Notes under the pieces: generated by a model
What the model saw: the letters and a program-made list of their open reading frames with translations, nothing else
The model's database searches: none
What the model was told of the DNA's origin: nothing
Shown here: positions 9,430 through 17,646 of the stretch, one piece after another
How the letters are laid out: each line of letters begins with the position of its first letter
Numbering within the stretch: position 1 is the first letter of the stretch
Assembly (NCBI GenBank): GCA_016716125.1
Contig: JADJWZ010000004.1
Location: forward strand, 195,233-259,232
Reading direction: 5' to 3'
DNA: 64,000 nt
Source of the DNA: Ignavibacteria bacterium
Lineage (GTDB): Bacteria; Bacteroidota; Ignavibacteria; Tepidaquicellales; Tepidaquicellaceae
Program-made: the position numbers and the translations under genes

Positions 9430-9886
9430 TTACTTTCTCCTTATTGTTTATGGTTTTTGATTTTATACTTTGTATGAAAACTATAATTGAAGCGATGATT
9501 AGCAGTATATCTTCAATTATTCTTTGTAAAATATCACTTTTATTACTTACAGTTTCAAGTGAAAAACATCCGCAGCTTATGTCAAGTCCGCGGATATATG
9601 CCTGAGTCAGCGCGATAATAAAAAAAAACAGCATCAATGTAATTATAAGAGAACTTCCCCTTAAATAAATTCCGGTGATAATTAATATTCCGCAGATAAT
9701 TTCCAGATACGGCACAACGATAGCAAATATATTGATAAATATTTCCGGAAAGAATTTGTAATTGTAGATCGCTCTTGAAAATTCCTCCTGATTATAAAGT
9801 TTATCAAGTGATGCATATATAAAAACAACGCCGAGTATTAGCCGGAGTAAAAACAGAAAATATTTATTTGTGAGAATTTTATTCAT
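9422..9886 (-). CDS. MauE/DoxX-like redox-associated membrane protein
   Basis: A 154-residue protein with four predicted membrane helices (about 8-28, 48-70, 75-95 and 120-140), matching the MauE/DoxX family. A Cys pair sits in the loop sequence LDISCGCFS between helices 3 and 4, as in family members thought to pass reducing equivalents across the membrane. It is ten bases downstream of the rhodanese gene and overlaps the DUF1573 gene, so the three are one transcription unit. The partner and exact redox substrate are unknown. Confidence 0.85.
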   Translation of the reverse strand: MNKILTNKYFLFLLRLILGVVFIYASLDKLYNQEEFSRAIYNYKFFPEIFINIFAIVVPYLEIICGILIITGIYLRGSSLIITLMLFFFIIALTQAYIRGLDISCGCFSLETVSNKSDILQRIIEDILLIIASIIVFIQSIKSKTINNKEKVNE

Positions 9887-9895
9887 CAGAAATTT

Positions 9896-10438
9896 TTATT
9901 TATTAACAGGATAACCAAGTTCATTCCACTCGCGGTATCCGCCGATATAGATCTTCACGTCATCATACCCGATCTTCGCCATTTCATATGCATTATCTAT
10001 GCTTATCTCACAGTCATCTCCGCCGCAGTAGGATACTATTGTTTTTTCTTTACCAATATCACCGAGCATTTTCTGCTTTTCTTCCGGAGACTTCGGATAA
10101 AATTCCTTGTAAGGAATATTTATCGCTCCTTTTATATGTCCTTCTTTAAATTCAAAATCTTCCCTGCCGTCTATGAAAATCACATTCTCATCAAACAGCT
10201 TTTTAGCAGTTTCGACAGGGATATTCTGCGGTTTAACAAAACCTTCCTTTGTCTTAACTTTTTCCACCTGTTTATTTTCACTGCCCTGTACCGAAGCGCT
10301 GTCAATTTTGAATCTGTCGCTGTCATCTCTTACAAGCGGTATTCCTTTAGGGTTTACAGAGTTTACAATGAGTCCAATAATAAGACTTACTAATGTTATT
10401 ATAAGAACTTCTTTTAAAATTTTATTTCTTTGATTCAT
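9896..10438 (-). CDS. Membrane-anchored rhodanese-like protein
   Basis: A 180-residue protein with one N-terminal membrane segment (~10-28), a low-complexity linker and a single rhodanese domain at ~70-178. Visible motifs are FIDGREDFEFKEGHIKGAINIP and the active-site loop YCGGDDCE, where the first Cys is the expected persulfide-forming residue. By family it transfers sulfane sulfur or acts as a disulfide exchanger. First gene of the operon with MauE-like and DUF1573 proteins; ruvB lies 25 bases upstream on the same strand, so read-through from ruvB is possible. Confidence 0.88.
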   Translation of the reverse strand: MNQRNKILKEVLIITLVSLIIGLIVNSVNPKGIPLVRDDSDRFKIDSASVQGSENKQVEKVKTKEGFVKPQNIPVETAKKLFDENVIFIDGREDFEFKEGHIKGAINIPYKEFYPKSPEEKQKMLGDIGKEKTIVSYCGGDDCEISIDNAYEMAKIGYDDVKIYIGGYREWNELGYPVNK

Positions 10439-10463
10439 AAAAATTTTTTAATGCCTGAATAAA

Positions 10464-11510
10464 TTATTGGAACAAACCGTTTTCGTCTTTCATTTTTCTT
10501 TTACCGGTTACTTTAAGATGTCTGTAAGCAAGATCTGTAGCTTCCCTTCCTTTTGGAGTGCGTTTGATGAAACCCTCTATCATAAGAAAAGGTTCGTAAA
10601 CATCTTCAATTGTACCGGGATCTTCTCCTATAGAAGCCGCTATTGTTGAAAGCCCGACCGGTCCGCCGTTGAATTTGAATATAATCGTTTCAAGAATTTT
10701 CTTATCCATTTTATCCAAACCGAATTCATCCACATCAAGTGAAGATAAAGCAATGTCAGCGATTTCTTTACCAATCGAACCGTCTCCCTTTACCACCGCA
10801 AAATCCCTCGTTCTCCTGAGAAGTCTGTTTGCGATCCTTGGAGTAGCCCTGCTTCTCTTGGCAATTTCCACCGCGCCTTCTTCAGTAATTTTTATGTTGA
10901 GGATCTTTGCTGATCTTTTTACAATATCTATTAAATTTTCTGTTTGATAATAATCAAGATGACAGTTTATTCCAAATCTGTCAAGCATCGGTGATGAAAG
11001 CAGTCCCTGCCTTGTAGTTGCACCTACGAGCGTGAATTTTTCCAGCTTTATCGGAATGCTTCTTGCCGCCGGTCCCTGATCTATCATTATGTCAAGTTTG
11101 AATTCCTCCATAGCAGAATACAGAAACTCTTCAACGACTTTCGGAATTCTGTGTATTTCATCTATAAAAAGAATTTCATTCCTCTTAAGTTTTGTCAGCA
11201 TACCTGCGAGATCTCCCGGTCTTTCAATAACCGGACCTGAAGTGGAAACAATATTTGTCTGAAGCTCATTTGAAACAATGTTTGCCAGTGTAGTCTTGCC
11301 GAGTCCGGGAGGTCCCGTAAAAAGTATATGATCAAGTGTTTCATTTAACTTTACAGAACTTTCTATAAATACTTTCAGATTGTTTTTAACTTTTTCCTGT
11401 CCTATGAAATCCCTGAATTTTTTTGGTCTGATCAGTGAAATGTAATCAGCTGACACATTTTCATCATCAGATATAATATCAATATTGCCTATGCTGTCTT
11501 TACTTTTCAT
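10464..11510 (-). CDS. ruvB: Holliday junction branch migration ATPase RuvB
   Basis: A 348-residue AAA+ motor that, with RuvA, drives branch migration of Holliday junctions in recombinational repair. Walker A GPPGLGKTT (~67-75), Walker B ILFIDEIHR, sensor 1 VGATTRQG and the arginine-finger region LLSSPMLDRFG are all present. The C-terminal winged-helix domain includes GGPVGLSTIAASIGED. Length matches the family. The ATG at 11510 is only four bases downstream of a perfect -7 box, so the mRNA may be leaderless. Confidence 0.97.
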   Translation of the reverse strand: MKSKDSIGNIDIISDDENVSADYISLIRPKKFRDFIGQEKVKNNLKVFIESSVKLNETLDHILFTGPPGLGKTTLANIVSNELQTNIVSTSGPVIERPGDLAGMLTKLKRNEILFIDEIHRIPKVVEEFLYSAMEEFKLDIMIDQGPAARSIPIKLEKFTLVGATTRQGLLSSPMLDRFGINCHLDYYQTENLIDIVKRSAKILNIKITEEGAVEIAKRSRATPRIANRLLRRTRDFAVVKGDGSIGKEIADIALSSLDVDEFGLDKMDKKILETIIFKFNGGPVGLSTIAASIGEDPGTIEDVYEPFLMIEGFIKRTPKGREATDLAYRHLKVTGKRKMKDENGLFQ

Positions 11511-11514
11511 TTTG

Positions 11515-11546
11515 CAAAAATAATGTTAATTTGGAACACAAACAAT
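11515..11546 (-). promoter_or_regulatory. Candidate promoter for ruvB (ATTG-N20-TATTTTTG)
   Basis: On the minus strand TATTTTTG matches the Bacteroidota -7 consensus fully. ATTG, three of four matches to the -33 element, lies 20 bases upstream. The ruvB ATG follows the box after CAAA. The predicted start codon of the divergent 169-residue membrane protein lies in the same stretch. Confidence 0.4.
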
Positions 11547-12032
11547 TTTATAAACTTTAAAACTATTTTGACATTTGATCCAAAAAAAAGTCTGCTTGTA
11601 AAACAGGTTGAATTTATTATTGTTGTCAGAAGAACAAAAATTCTCGGCATAGCAATTACTGTCGGTATAATTGTAATTTATCTCGCGGGACTTTTTGTCG
11701 CAGACAGTAATTATATTGAAAATTTTGAATTCGTAAACCTGATCTCCCTGCTGCAGCTTCTTCTGACTATACCTCTGTCTTTTTATGTAAAAAAAATTAT
11801 ATTAGACAAAACAGATCTTTCAAATTTCACTACAAAATATTTTAACGCTCACGTAATTCCTTTTATGATGCTTGACTTCGGAGCTCTGTTTTGCATTACT
11901 ACTAATTTATTTGTAAACGGGAATATTCTTTACGCTTCCATTGGCGTATTAATATCCGTTATCAGTATGGTAATGATACTCCCAAAAGAAGAAGACTTTG
12001 AAAAAATGAAATCATCTTTCATTGAACCATAA
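11523..12032 (+). CDS. Hypothetical membrane protein, four predicted helices
   Basis: I do not recognise this 169-residue protein. It has about four hydrophobic segments (ILGIAITVGIIVIYLAG, then LISLLQLLLTIPLSFYV, MLDFGALFCITTNLFV and a last one near 140-155) and a charged C-terminal tail. The first ~35 residues are less hydrophobic, and the ATG at 11523 lies within the ruvB promoter region, so the true start may be further in. It is divergent from ruvB, and its last 14 bases overlap the convergent Nudix gene. Confidence 0.6.
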   Translation: MLIWNTNNFINFKTILTFDPKKSLLVKQVEFIIVVRRTKILGIAITVGIIVIYLAGLFVADSNYIENFEFVNLISLLQLLLTIPLSFYVKKIILDKTDLSNFTTKYFNAHVIPFMMLDFGALFCITTNLFVNGNILYASIGVLISVISMVMILPKEEDFEKMKSSFIEP

Positions 12033-12567
12033 AAATGCTTCTCATCAGAAGTGTTATGCTGAATCCGTCTTTAATTACTCCACCCGATATCATTTTAAGA
12101 ATTTCATCTTTATCAAACCAGCCTGTTTCAATAATTTCATTTGCATCAATTTCATCTGTAACCTGATGCACATTCTTTCCGGTAAAGCAATGGAATTTCT
12201 GATTGCTCGAGCCGATGGAAGGAAAATAAAATCCATGATATTTCAGATTTTCAATATCCACTTCACAGCCAGCTTCCTCTTTTAATTCTTCCATAATGCA
12301 TTCCGAAGGTTCCATATCCGGATGTATTGTACCCGCCGGTATTTCCCAGCTTTCAAAGTCATTTATATATCTGTAATTTTTTACAAGCACATATTTACCT
12401 TCAGTATTCTGAGCCGCAATGCCTGCGCCGTTCCTGTGAAAATTAATCGCCTCAAAAATAATTTCGTTCTTATCGGGTAAAATTATTTTATCAAGATTAA
12501 CGTCGATCCAGTCGCCGGAAAATCCTTTTTCAGTTGAGGTTATATTCCAGAGTTTATCTTTATTCAT
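12019..12567 (-). CDS. Nudix hydrolase (ADP-ribose pyrophosphatase-like) with an atypical Nudix box
   Basis: A 182-residue Nudix-fold hydrolase, expected to cleave a nucleoside diphosphate linked to another group, most like ADP-sugar pyrophosphatases. The Nudix box reads GTIHPDMEPSECIMEELKEE. Compared with the consensus Gx5Ex7REUxEExGU, the first Glu is displaced by one and the Arg is Glu, but the metal-binding Glu cluster EELKEE is kept. So catalysis is plausible, but the substrate class is unsure. The gene is followed by a terminator region only after its convergent neighbour; it stands as a single minus-strand gene. Confidence 0.82.
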   Translation of the reverse strand: MNKDKLWNITSTEKGFSGDWIDVNLDKIILPDKNEIIFEAINFHRNGAGIAAQNTEGKYVLVKNYRYINDFESWEIPAGTIHPDMEPSECIMEELKEEAGCEVDIENLKYHGFYFPSIGSSNQKFHCFTGKNVHQVTDEIDANEIIETGWFDKDEILKMISGGVIKDGFSITLLMRSIFMVQ

Positions 12568-12586
12568 ATTTAATCTGCTAAAAAAT

Positions 12587-12608
12587 AAAGCCCGCTTTTA
12601 CGGGCTTT
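12587..12608 (-). terminator. Bidirectional hairpin terminator downstream of the DUF4920 gene
   Basis: AAAGCCCG and CGGGCTTT pair across a six-base loop (CTTTTA) about 30 bases past the stop of the minus-strand gene ending at 12638. A-rich sequence on the left gives a modest U-tract in the minus transcript. Confidence 0.7.
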
Positions 12609-12637
12609 ACTGAATTTAAAGTTTATGGATCTTAAAA

Positions 12638-13240
12638 TTAATTATTACCGGCGGTATTAAGAACTTTAATTCCGTCGGCTTCTATTTCATAAACCTTTGA
12701 AGAACCTTTAATCTCAGAATCATCTTTTTTATTAACAGACTCTTCATTATAATGTTTTGCCATGTCTTCTGATAATTCTGCTTCTATAAATTTACCGATA
12801 ACAACTGCCTGACTTCCTGAGATATCTTTCGGGACGACGAAAGTATGAAGAGTCGTAACTCTTGTGTTATTCGTACCGTCGGATAAAATAATCCAGCATC
12901 CGGCTTTCTGACATACATCGCTCACGTTACCTTTTACAATGACAATCTTTCCTGCATATTCAGACGGATTACTCATCAGCGTTGAATATTCGACTACTGT
13001 CATTCCCGGGTCGTAATCTTTTCCGTATAAAATTCCGTCTTCCATTTTAATTCCGGCAGGTGTTTCAGAACTTTCTTCCTTTGTTACTGAAGGATTAACA
13101 GAGCTTTCATCTTTTGATTTAGATTGTTTGTCGGTACTTTCTGTTTTTGATTCTGTAGGATCATCCTGAGCATGTATATCATTTTGAAAAAATAAAAAAC
13201 CGCTGAAGATGAATAATATTACTAATAATTTTTTAATCAT
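12638..13240 (-). CDS. Secreted DUF4920-type protein
   Basis: A 201-residue exported protein. The signal peptide is MIKKLLVILFIFSGFLFFQN, followed by a Lys/Ser/Glu-rich linker (about 25-65) and a DUF4920-like OB-fold domain at ~85-195. Motifs include YAGKIVIVKGNVSDVCQKAG and CWIILSDGTNNTRV. The CQKAGCW Cys pair is characteristic of the family, whose function is not established. I chose ATG at 13240 because a GAAAGGA Shine-Dalgarno-like sequence sits just upstream and the signal peptide begins there; a longer frame would run back into icd. Confidence 0.82.
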   Translation of the reverse strand: MIKKLLVILFIFSGFLFFQNDIHAQDDPTESKTESTDKQSKSKDESSVNPSVTKEESSETPAGIKMEDGILYGKDYDPGMTVVEYSTLMSNPSEYAGKIVIVKGNVSDVCQKAGCWIILSDGTNNTRVTTLHTFVVPKDISGSQAVVIGKFIEAELSEDMAKHYNEESVNKKDDSEIKGSSKVYEIEADGIKVLNTAGNN

Positions 13241-13331
13241 TTTTTTCCTTTCTGTTTTAGTGTTAAAATTAAATAATTCAGTTGTAAAATTAAATTTAAA
13301 AATTCCGGAATATACCGGACCAAAATCAGTT

Positions 13332-14681
13332 TCAGTCAAAAAAGTTTACGATCTCTTGTCCGAATTCCGAGCATTTCACTTCCCTTGCCCCCACCATCTG
13401 CCATGCAAAATCAAAAGTTACTGCTTTGCTTTCGATAGCGCCTCTGATACCGTTTTCAATATAATTCGAAACTTCTTTCCATCCGATATATTCAAACATC
13501 ATCATGCCGGATAATATCAGTGAAGAAGGGTTTACTTTATCGAGTCCGGCAAATGCAGGAGCTGTTCCGTGAGTAGCTTCAAATATTGCATTGCCGGTTA
13601 CATAGTTTATATTTCCGCCCGGGGCAATTCCGATCCCGCCCACTTCTGCGGCAATAGCGTCTGACAAATAATCACCGTCAAGATTTGCAGAAGCAAGCAC
13701 ATCAAAATCCTGCGGATCTGTTAATACTTTCTGCAGAGCATTATCAGCTATTGAATCTTTTATCAGCAGTTTACCTTTTGCAAGCTCTTCTTTTTTCTCC
13801 GCTTCGGCTGCTTCTTTTCCTTTTTTCTCAGCTGTACTCTCATACTGCAACATTGTATATACTTCATCTCTGTACTGTCTATCAGCGGTTTCATAACACC
13901 AGTTTCTGAATGCGCCGGATGTATACTTCATAATATTACCCTTGTGAATAATCGTTATAGATTTTCTTTTATTTTCCAGAGCGTAATTCAATGCAGCTTT
14001 CATAAGTCTCACAGAACCTGTTTTAGAAATGACCTTTATTCCAATCCCGACTTCCGGCTCGTCGTCATGAGGAATGTTACCAGATGTATGAAATTCATTA
14101 ACTTTTTTTAGTGTACCGAATCTGATCTTTTCAAATCTTTCAGGAAAATTATCCCTTAAAAAATCCAGCATGGCTTTGCTTTCATCCGAACCTGCCATAA
14201 ACTCAATACCCGAATAAATATCTTCTGTATTCTCACGGAAAATTACCATATCTACATTCTCCGGCCGCCTTACCGGTGTTTCTATTCCGCCGTAATATTT
14301 TACAGGTCTGAGACAAACATACAGATCAAGTTTCTGTCTCAGTGCTACATTAATGGAACGGATGCCTTTTCCAATAGGAGTTGTAAGCGGTCCTTTAATT
14401 CCGACAAGATAATCCCTGAAAGCGTCAAGTGTTTCCTCAGGAAGCCAGTTGTTAAATTTGTTGTAGGATTTTTCTCCGGCAAATACTTCCATCCATTCAA
14501 CTTTTCTTTTGCCTTTATAAGCTTTTTCAACTGCGCTGTCAAATACATATCTCGCTGTTCTCCAGATTTCAGGACCAATTCCGTCTCCTTCTATATAAGG
14601 AATAACGGGATTATCAGGAACATTCAGAATAATTTTTTTTTCATTAGAATTTGTTTTATTTAGAGTTATTTTATTTCCCAT
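13332..14681 (-). CDS. icd: NADP-dependent isocitrate dehydrogenase
   Basis: A 449-residue TCA-cycle enzyme that oxidatively decarboxylates isocitrate to 2-oxoglutarate. Visible family motifs are YIEGDGIGPEIW near the N-terminus, IFRENTEDIYSGIEF, IIHKGNIMKYTSGAFR, and the cofactor and metal region NLDGDYLSDAIAAEVGGIG followed by GNINYVTGNAIFEATHGTAP. It is slightly longer than the E. coli enzyme because of a Lys/Glu-rich insertion (AEKKGKEAAEAEKKEELAK at ~285-305). It pairs functionally with the citrate synthase about 5 kb away. Transcribed on the minus strand upstream of the DUF4920 gene. Confidence 0.95.
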   Translation of the reverse strand: MGNKITLNKTNSNEKKIILNVPDNPVIPYIEGDGIGPEIWRTARYVFDSAVEKAYKGKRKVEWMEVFAGEKSYNKFNNWLPEETLDAFRDYLVGIKGPLTTPIGKGIRSINVALRQKLDLYVCLRPVKYYGGIETPVRRPENVDMVIFRENTEDIYSGIEFMAGSDESKAMLDFLRDNFPERFEKIRFGTLKKVNEFHTSGNIPHDDEPEVGIGIKVISKTGSVRLMKAALNYALENKRKSITIIHKGNIMKYTSGAFRNWCYETADRQYRDEVYTMLQYESTAEKKGKEAAEAEKKEELAKGKLLIKDSIADNALQKVLTDPQDFDVLASANLDGDYLSDAIAAEVGGIGIAPGGNINYVTGNAIFEATHGTAPAFAGLDKVNPSSLILSGMMMFEYIGWKEVSNYIENGIRGAIESKAVTFDFAWQMVGAREVKCSEFGQEIVNFFD

Positions 14682-14795
14682 ATAAATTTATTTTATTTAA
14701 ATATCGTGTAATAAATAATTTAGTCATTAACCTGTTTTTTAAATATACAATATATTTTCCTAAGAGTAATTATCAAACTGATACAGCATAAAAAC

Positions 14796-15437
14796 ATGAT
14801 AGACGAAAGCTTACTTCCCAAACACAGAGTAGAAGCATTGACAGACGGTATATTTGCGATCGTCATGACAATCATTATTCTTGAGCTGAAGACTCCGGAA
14901 CATATACCTATGAACAAAATGCATTCTGATCTTCCGAATGTTTTTTTTAATCTAATACCTGCGGTAGAAGCTTATATACTCAGTTTTTTTGTACTCGGGA
15001 CCTTCTGGCTCAGACATCAGATACAGTTTAAATACATTATGAATGTGGACAGAACAATAATTATTCTGAATATTATTTTTCTGATGCTGACAGGACTGAT
15101 ACCTTTTACAGTTGGTGTATTAATGAAATACCCAAATTCAGAATTCACCTTTTTAATTTATATTTTAAATCTGATACTCATAAGTTCCATTCTTACAATA
15201 CAGCTGAATTATGTTTTTTCAAAGCAAAACATTGCAACTGATAACATTAGCGAAGATAGCAAAACTAAATTCAAATTACTTTCCTATATACCTATAATAA
15301 TTTTTGTAATATCCCTTTTCATATCTTTTGTTAACGTACGGCTGGCAATATTTATAATATATCTTGATCCATTGTTTTATTTGTTTTATCATCACTTCAG
15401 TAAAAAGAAAAGAAATAATTCTGCGTTAACCAAATAA
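14796..15437 (+). CDS. TMEM175-family (DUF1211) potassium channel-like membrane protein
   Basis: A 213-residue polytopic protein with six predicted helices. The N-terminal motif RVEALTDGIFAIVMTIIILEL corresponds to the TMEM175/DUF1211 signature (R...F-S/T-DGxFAI..T). By family it would form an ion channel selective for potassium, but no function is proven for this copy. The C-terminus is basic (HHFSKKKRNNSALTK). It is divergent from icd and is followed by rpsT on the same strand after a 110-base gap that holds a promoter. Confidence 0.85.
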   Translation: MIDESLLPKHRVEALTDGIFAIVMTIIILELKTPEHIPMNKMHSDLPNVFFNLIPAVEAYILSFFVLGTFWLRHQIQFKYIMNVDRTIIILNIIFLMLTGLIPFTVGVLMKYPNSEFTFLIYILNLILISSILTIQLNYVFSKQNIATDNISEDSKTKFKLLSYIPIIIFVISLFISFVNVRLAIFIIYLDPLFYLFYHHFSKKKRNNSALTK

Positions 15438-15496
15438 AATTACGGGCTTGATAATCTTAATTGTAATTAGTTTTTCTGAAAGAACTTTTCTTATGC

Positions 15497-15527
15497 TTTG
15501 ATTTTACACTGTGAATTGAGTATTTTG
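15497..15527 (+). promoter_or_regulatory. Candidate rpsT promoter (TTTG-N19-GTATTTTG)
   Basis: A perfect -33 TTTG is followed after 19 bases by GTATTTTG, which keeps the TTTG of the -7 consensus but not its TA. It lies 20 bases upstream of the rpsT ATG. Confidence 0.4.
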
Positions 15528-15547
15528 AAAAAATTTAAAATTTATAA

Positions 15548-15808
15548 ATGCCATTAAGACACAAATCAGCGCAAAAAAGAGCAAGACAGACTGTTAAAAA
15601 AACCGAAAGAAACAAGAAGTATAAAGCTTTGATTAAAGGTTCAGTAAAGAGAGTCATGGTAAAAGATGTGAAAGCCGAGGCTGAAACTGAATTTAAAAAG
15701 ACTACAGCAGTATTAGACAGAGCCGCAGTAAAAGGTATAATACATAAGAATAAAGCTGCAAATCAAAAATCTAAGATCGCAAAACACATTAACAAACTCG
15801 GTAAATAA
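15548..15808 (+). CDS. rpsT: 30S ribosomal protein S20
   Basis: An 86-residue, highly basic helical protein (MPLRHKSAQKRARQTVKKTE at the start and HKNKAANQKSKIAKHINKLG at the end) matching ribosomal protein S20 along its whole length. It binds 16S rRNA during small-subunit assembly. It is a single gene with its own promoter candidate and terminator. Confidence 0.96.
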   Translation: MPLRHKSAQKRARQTVKKTERNKKYKALIKGSVKRVMVKDVKAEAETEFKKTTAVLDRAAVKGIIHKNKAANQKSKIAKHINKLGK

Positions 15809-15834
15809 TTTTCAGCTAAATAAGTTTTATAAAG

Positions 15835-15857
15835 AATCCGCATTCAGCGGATTTTTT
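15835..15857 (+). terminator. Intrinsic terminator of rpsT
   Basis: A stem AATCCGC / GCGGATT with loop ATTCA is followed by a run of T, about 25 bases after the rpsT stop. The converging SRPBCC gene ends at 15866. Confidence 0.8.
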
Positions 15858-15865
15858 ATTTCAAA

Positions 15866-16327
15866 TTATTTCAAATAGGATATATCATATTCGGTAAAGA
15901 CTTTTAAAGCGCTGAGAAATTCCGTCCAGCCGCTGCAGTTAAGATATGAACTGCTTATTCCTTCTTTATTGATCTCCCAGCCTTTTTCCTTTATCTTTAA
16001 AGTTACTTTTCCGTTTTCCGATTTAAAAATAAACTCAGTTCTGATCCTGTAATCTACGTTAGAGCCGTTCCATTCAAATATTAGTTTCTCTTCCGGGAAT
16101 ACTTCTATCATTTTTATCATCGCAGCTTCATTGCCCCATATCCACAGGACGTCTCCGCTGCTGTCAAGATCCCTTCTTGCATCCGTTGTAAAATATTTCT
16201 TAACTTTATCGGCTTTGCATACATTATTCCAGACAGTCCTTATATCTGATTTGATCACTATGCCGATTGTAAACTGAAGTTCACCGGGACAGGATTTTTT
16301 ATGTAATGGGTTCAAAGATTCATTCAT
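15866..16327 (-). CDS. SRPBCC/AHSA1-domain protein
   Basis: A 153-residue protein of the START/Bet v1-like fold, AHSA1 type. The pattern IVIKSDIRTVWNNVCKADKVKKYF, then EVFPEEKLIFEWNG, then a C-terminal helix with GWTEFLSALKVFTEY is typical. Family members bind small hydrophobic ligands; no specific ligand can be told. Its ATG overlaps the stop of the ridA gene (ATGA), so the two are translationally coupled. Confidence 0.8.
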   Translation of the reverse strand: MNESLNPLHKKSCPGELQFTIGIVIKSDIRTVWNNVCKADKVKKYFTTDARRDLDSSGDVLWIWGNEAAMIKMIEVFPEEKLIFEWNGSNVDYRIRTEFIFKSENGKVTLKIKEKGWEINKEGISSSYLNCSGWTEFLSALKVFTEYDISYLK

Positions 16328-16704
16328 TTATTTTTAAAAGCTATCACTTCTATTTCCACAAGAACATCTTTCGGAAGTCTGGAAACTTCAACCGTGCTTC
16401 TTGCAGGAAGAGAATTTCCGAAGTGCTTTGAATACACTTCATTCATTTTCACAAAGTCATTCATATCTTTCAGAAAGACGGAAGTTTTGATCACATTATC
16501 AAGCGAAGATCCGTTATCAGATAATATAGATCTGAGATTATCAATAACCTTTTCAGTTTGTCCTTCGACATTCTCTGAAGCCAGTTTACCGTTTACATCA
16601 AAAGCGATCTGACCTGAAGTAAAGATCAGATCACCATATCCTACCGCCTGAGAATAAGGTCCGACAGGTTTTGCCGCTGATTCGGAAAACAAAATTTTTT
16701 TCAA
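16324..16704 (-). CDS. RidA family enamine/imine deaminase
   Basis: A 126-residue protein of the RidA (YjgF/YER057c/UK114) family, which hydrolyses reactive enamine/imine intermediates from PLP enzymes. The signature PARSTVEVSRLPKDVLVEIE contains the substrate-binding Arg, and the N-terminal GPYSQAVGYGDLIFTSGQI motif is present. The start is a TTG at 16704, since no ATG fits the conserved N-terminus MKKILFSES. It lies 34 bases downstream of parB and overlaps the SRPBCC gene. Confidence 0.92.
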   Translation of the reverse strand: MKKILFSESAAKPVGPYSQAVGYGDLIFTSGQIAFDVNGKLASENVEGQTEKVIDNLRSILSDNGSSLDNVIKTSVFLKDMNDFVKMNEVYSKHFGNSLPARSTVEVSRLPKDVLVEIEVIAFKNK

Positions 16705-16738
16705 TTTAATATAAAGTTAATTTAAGCTGATAAAATAT

Positions 16739-17624
16739 TTATTCATCGCATTTATCCATTATTCTTTCGAGATCATCATTTGAAAAATATTCAATAATAA
16801 TTTCTCCTGAATATTTTGATTTTCTTTTAACAGATACTTTTGTTCCGAAAAAATTCCGGAGATTATCTTCAACGCTTTGAATATATGGATCATATATTTC
16901 TCCAAGTTTCATTTTCTTTGCTCTGGGTTTCTTAACACTGCCCTTAGTAATTTCCTGAAGATTCTTAACGGTGATATTTTCATTTATTATTCTTTTCCAG
17001 AGTGTGATCTGATCATCTTCATTATCGATCCGCAGAAGCATCCTCGCATGAGCTTCGGTAATTTCATTTTTTCTCAGGGAGATCTTAATTTCGACGGGAA
17101 GTCTCTGCAGCCTGAGAAAGTTCGCCACAGTACTTCTGTTTTTTGAAACTTTCTCTGCAATTTTTTTCCTGCGTAAGATTATATACTTCAATCAGTTTAT
17201 TATATGAGTCGGATAATTCCATAGGATTCAGATCTTCTCTCTGAAGATTTTCGATCAATGCGAGTTCAAGCATATTTTCATCTGTCTCATCACTTGCTTC
17301 ATAATAATATACCGGGATCTTCTCCAGTCCCAGCATCTTTGCAGCTCTTAATCGTCTCTCACCCGAGATAAGTTTGAATCCGGTATCGGTTCTTCTTACA
17401 GTGATCGGCTGAATTATCCCTTTCTGGCTGATGGAATCCGCAAGTTCGTTCAGTTTTTCTTCATCAAAATCCTCACGCGGCTGAAAAGGATTTGTCTGTA
17501 TCACTGAAACGCTGATCTCTGCGGAATTTTTTTTCGAATTCTCTTCAGTAAAAGATATATCAATTTTCTTTTCATCAAAAATTGCGGAAAGCCCTTTTCC
17601 GAGCGCTTGCGGTTTATTTTCCAT
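16739..17624 (-). pseudogene. parB: Chromosome-partitioning protein ParB, split by a one-base shift in an A7 run
   Basis: ParB binds centromere-like parS sites and works with ParA in segregation. The N-terminal frame (from ATG at 17624, closing at 17085) has ALGKGLSAIFDE, IQTNPFQPREDFDEEKL, and LISGERRLRAAKMLG with ENLQREDLNPME. It then loses homology after YNLTQEK. The second frame (16739-17191) continues the family sequence: IAEKVSKNRSTVANFLRL (helix-turn-helix) and the C-terminal dimerisation domain ending in FSNDDLERIMDKCDE. The join is at GG-A7-TTGC around 17159-17167: with six A the protein reads TQEKIAEKVSKNRSTV without a break. So either a sequencing error or a true one-A insertion. 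Overall length would be about 294 residues, normal for ParB. Confidence 0.9.
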
Positions 17625-17646
17625 TTTTTAAATATTTAAAAAATTA

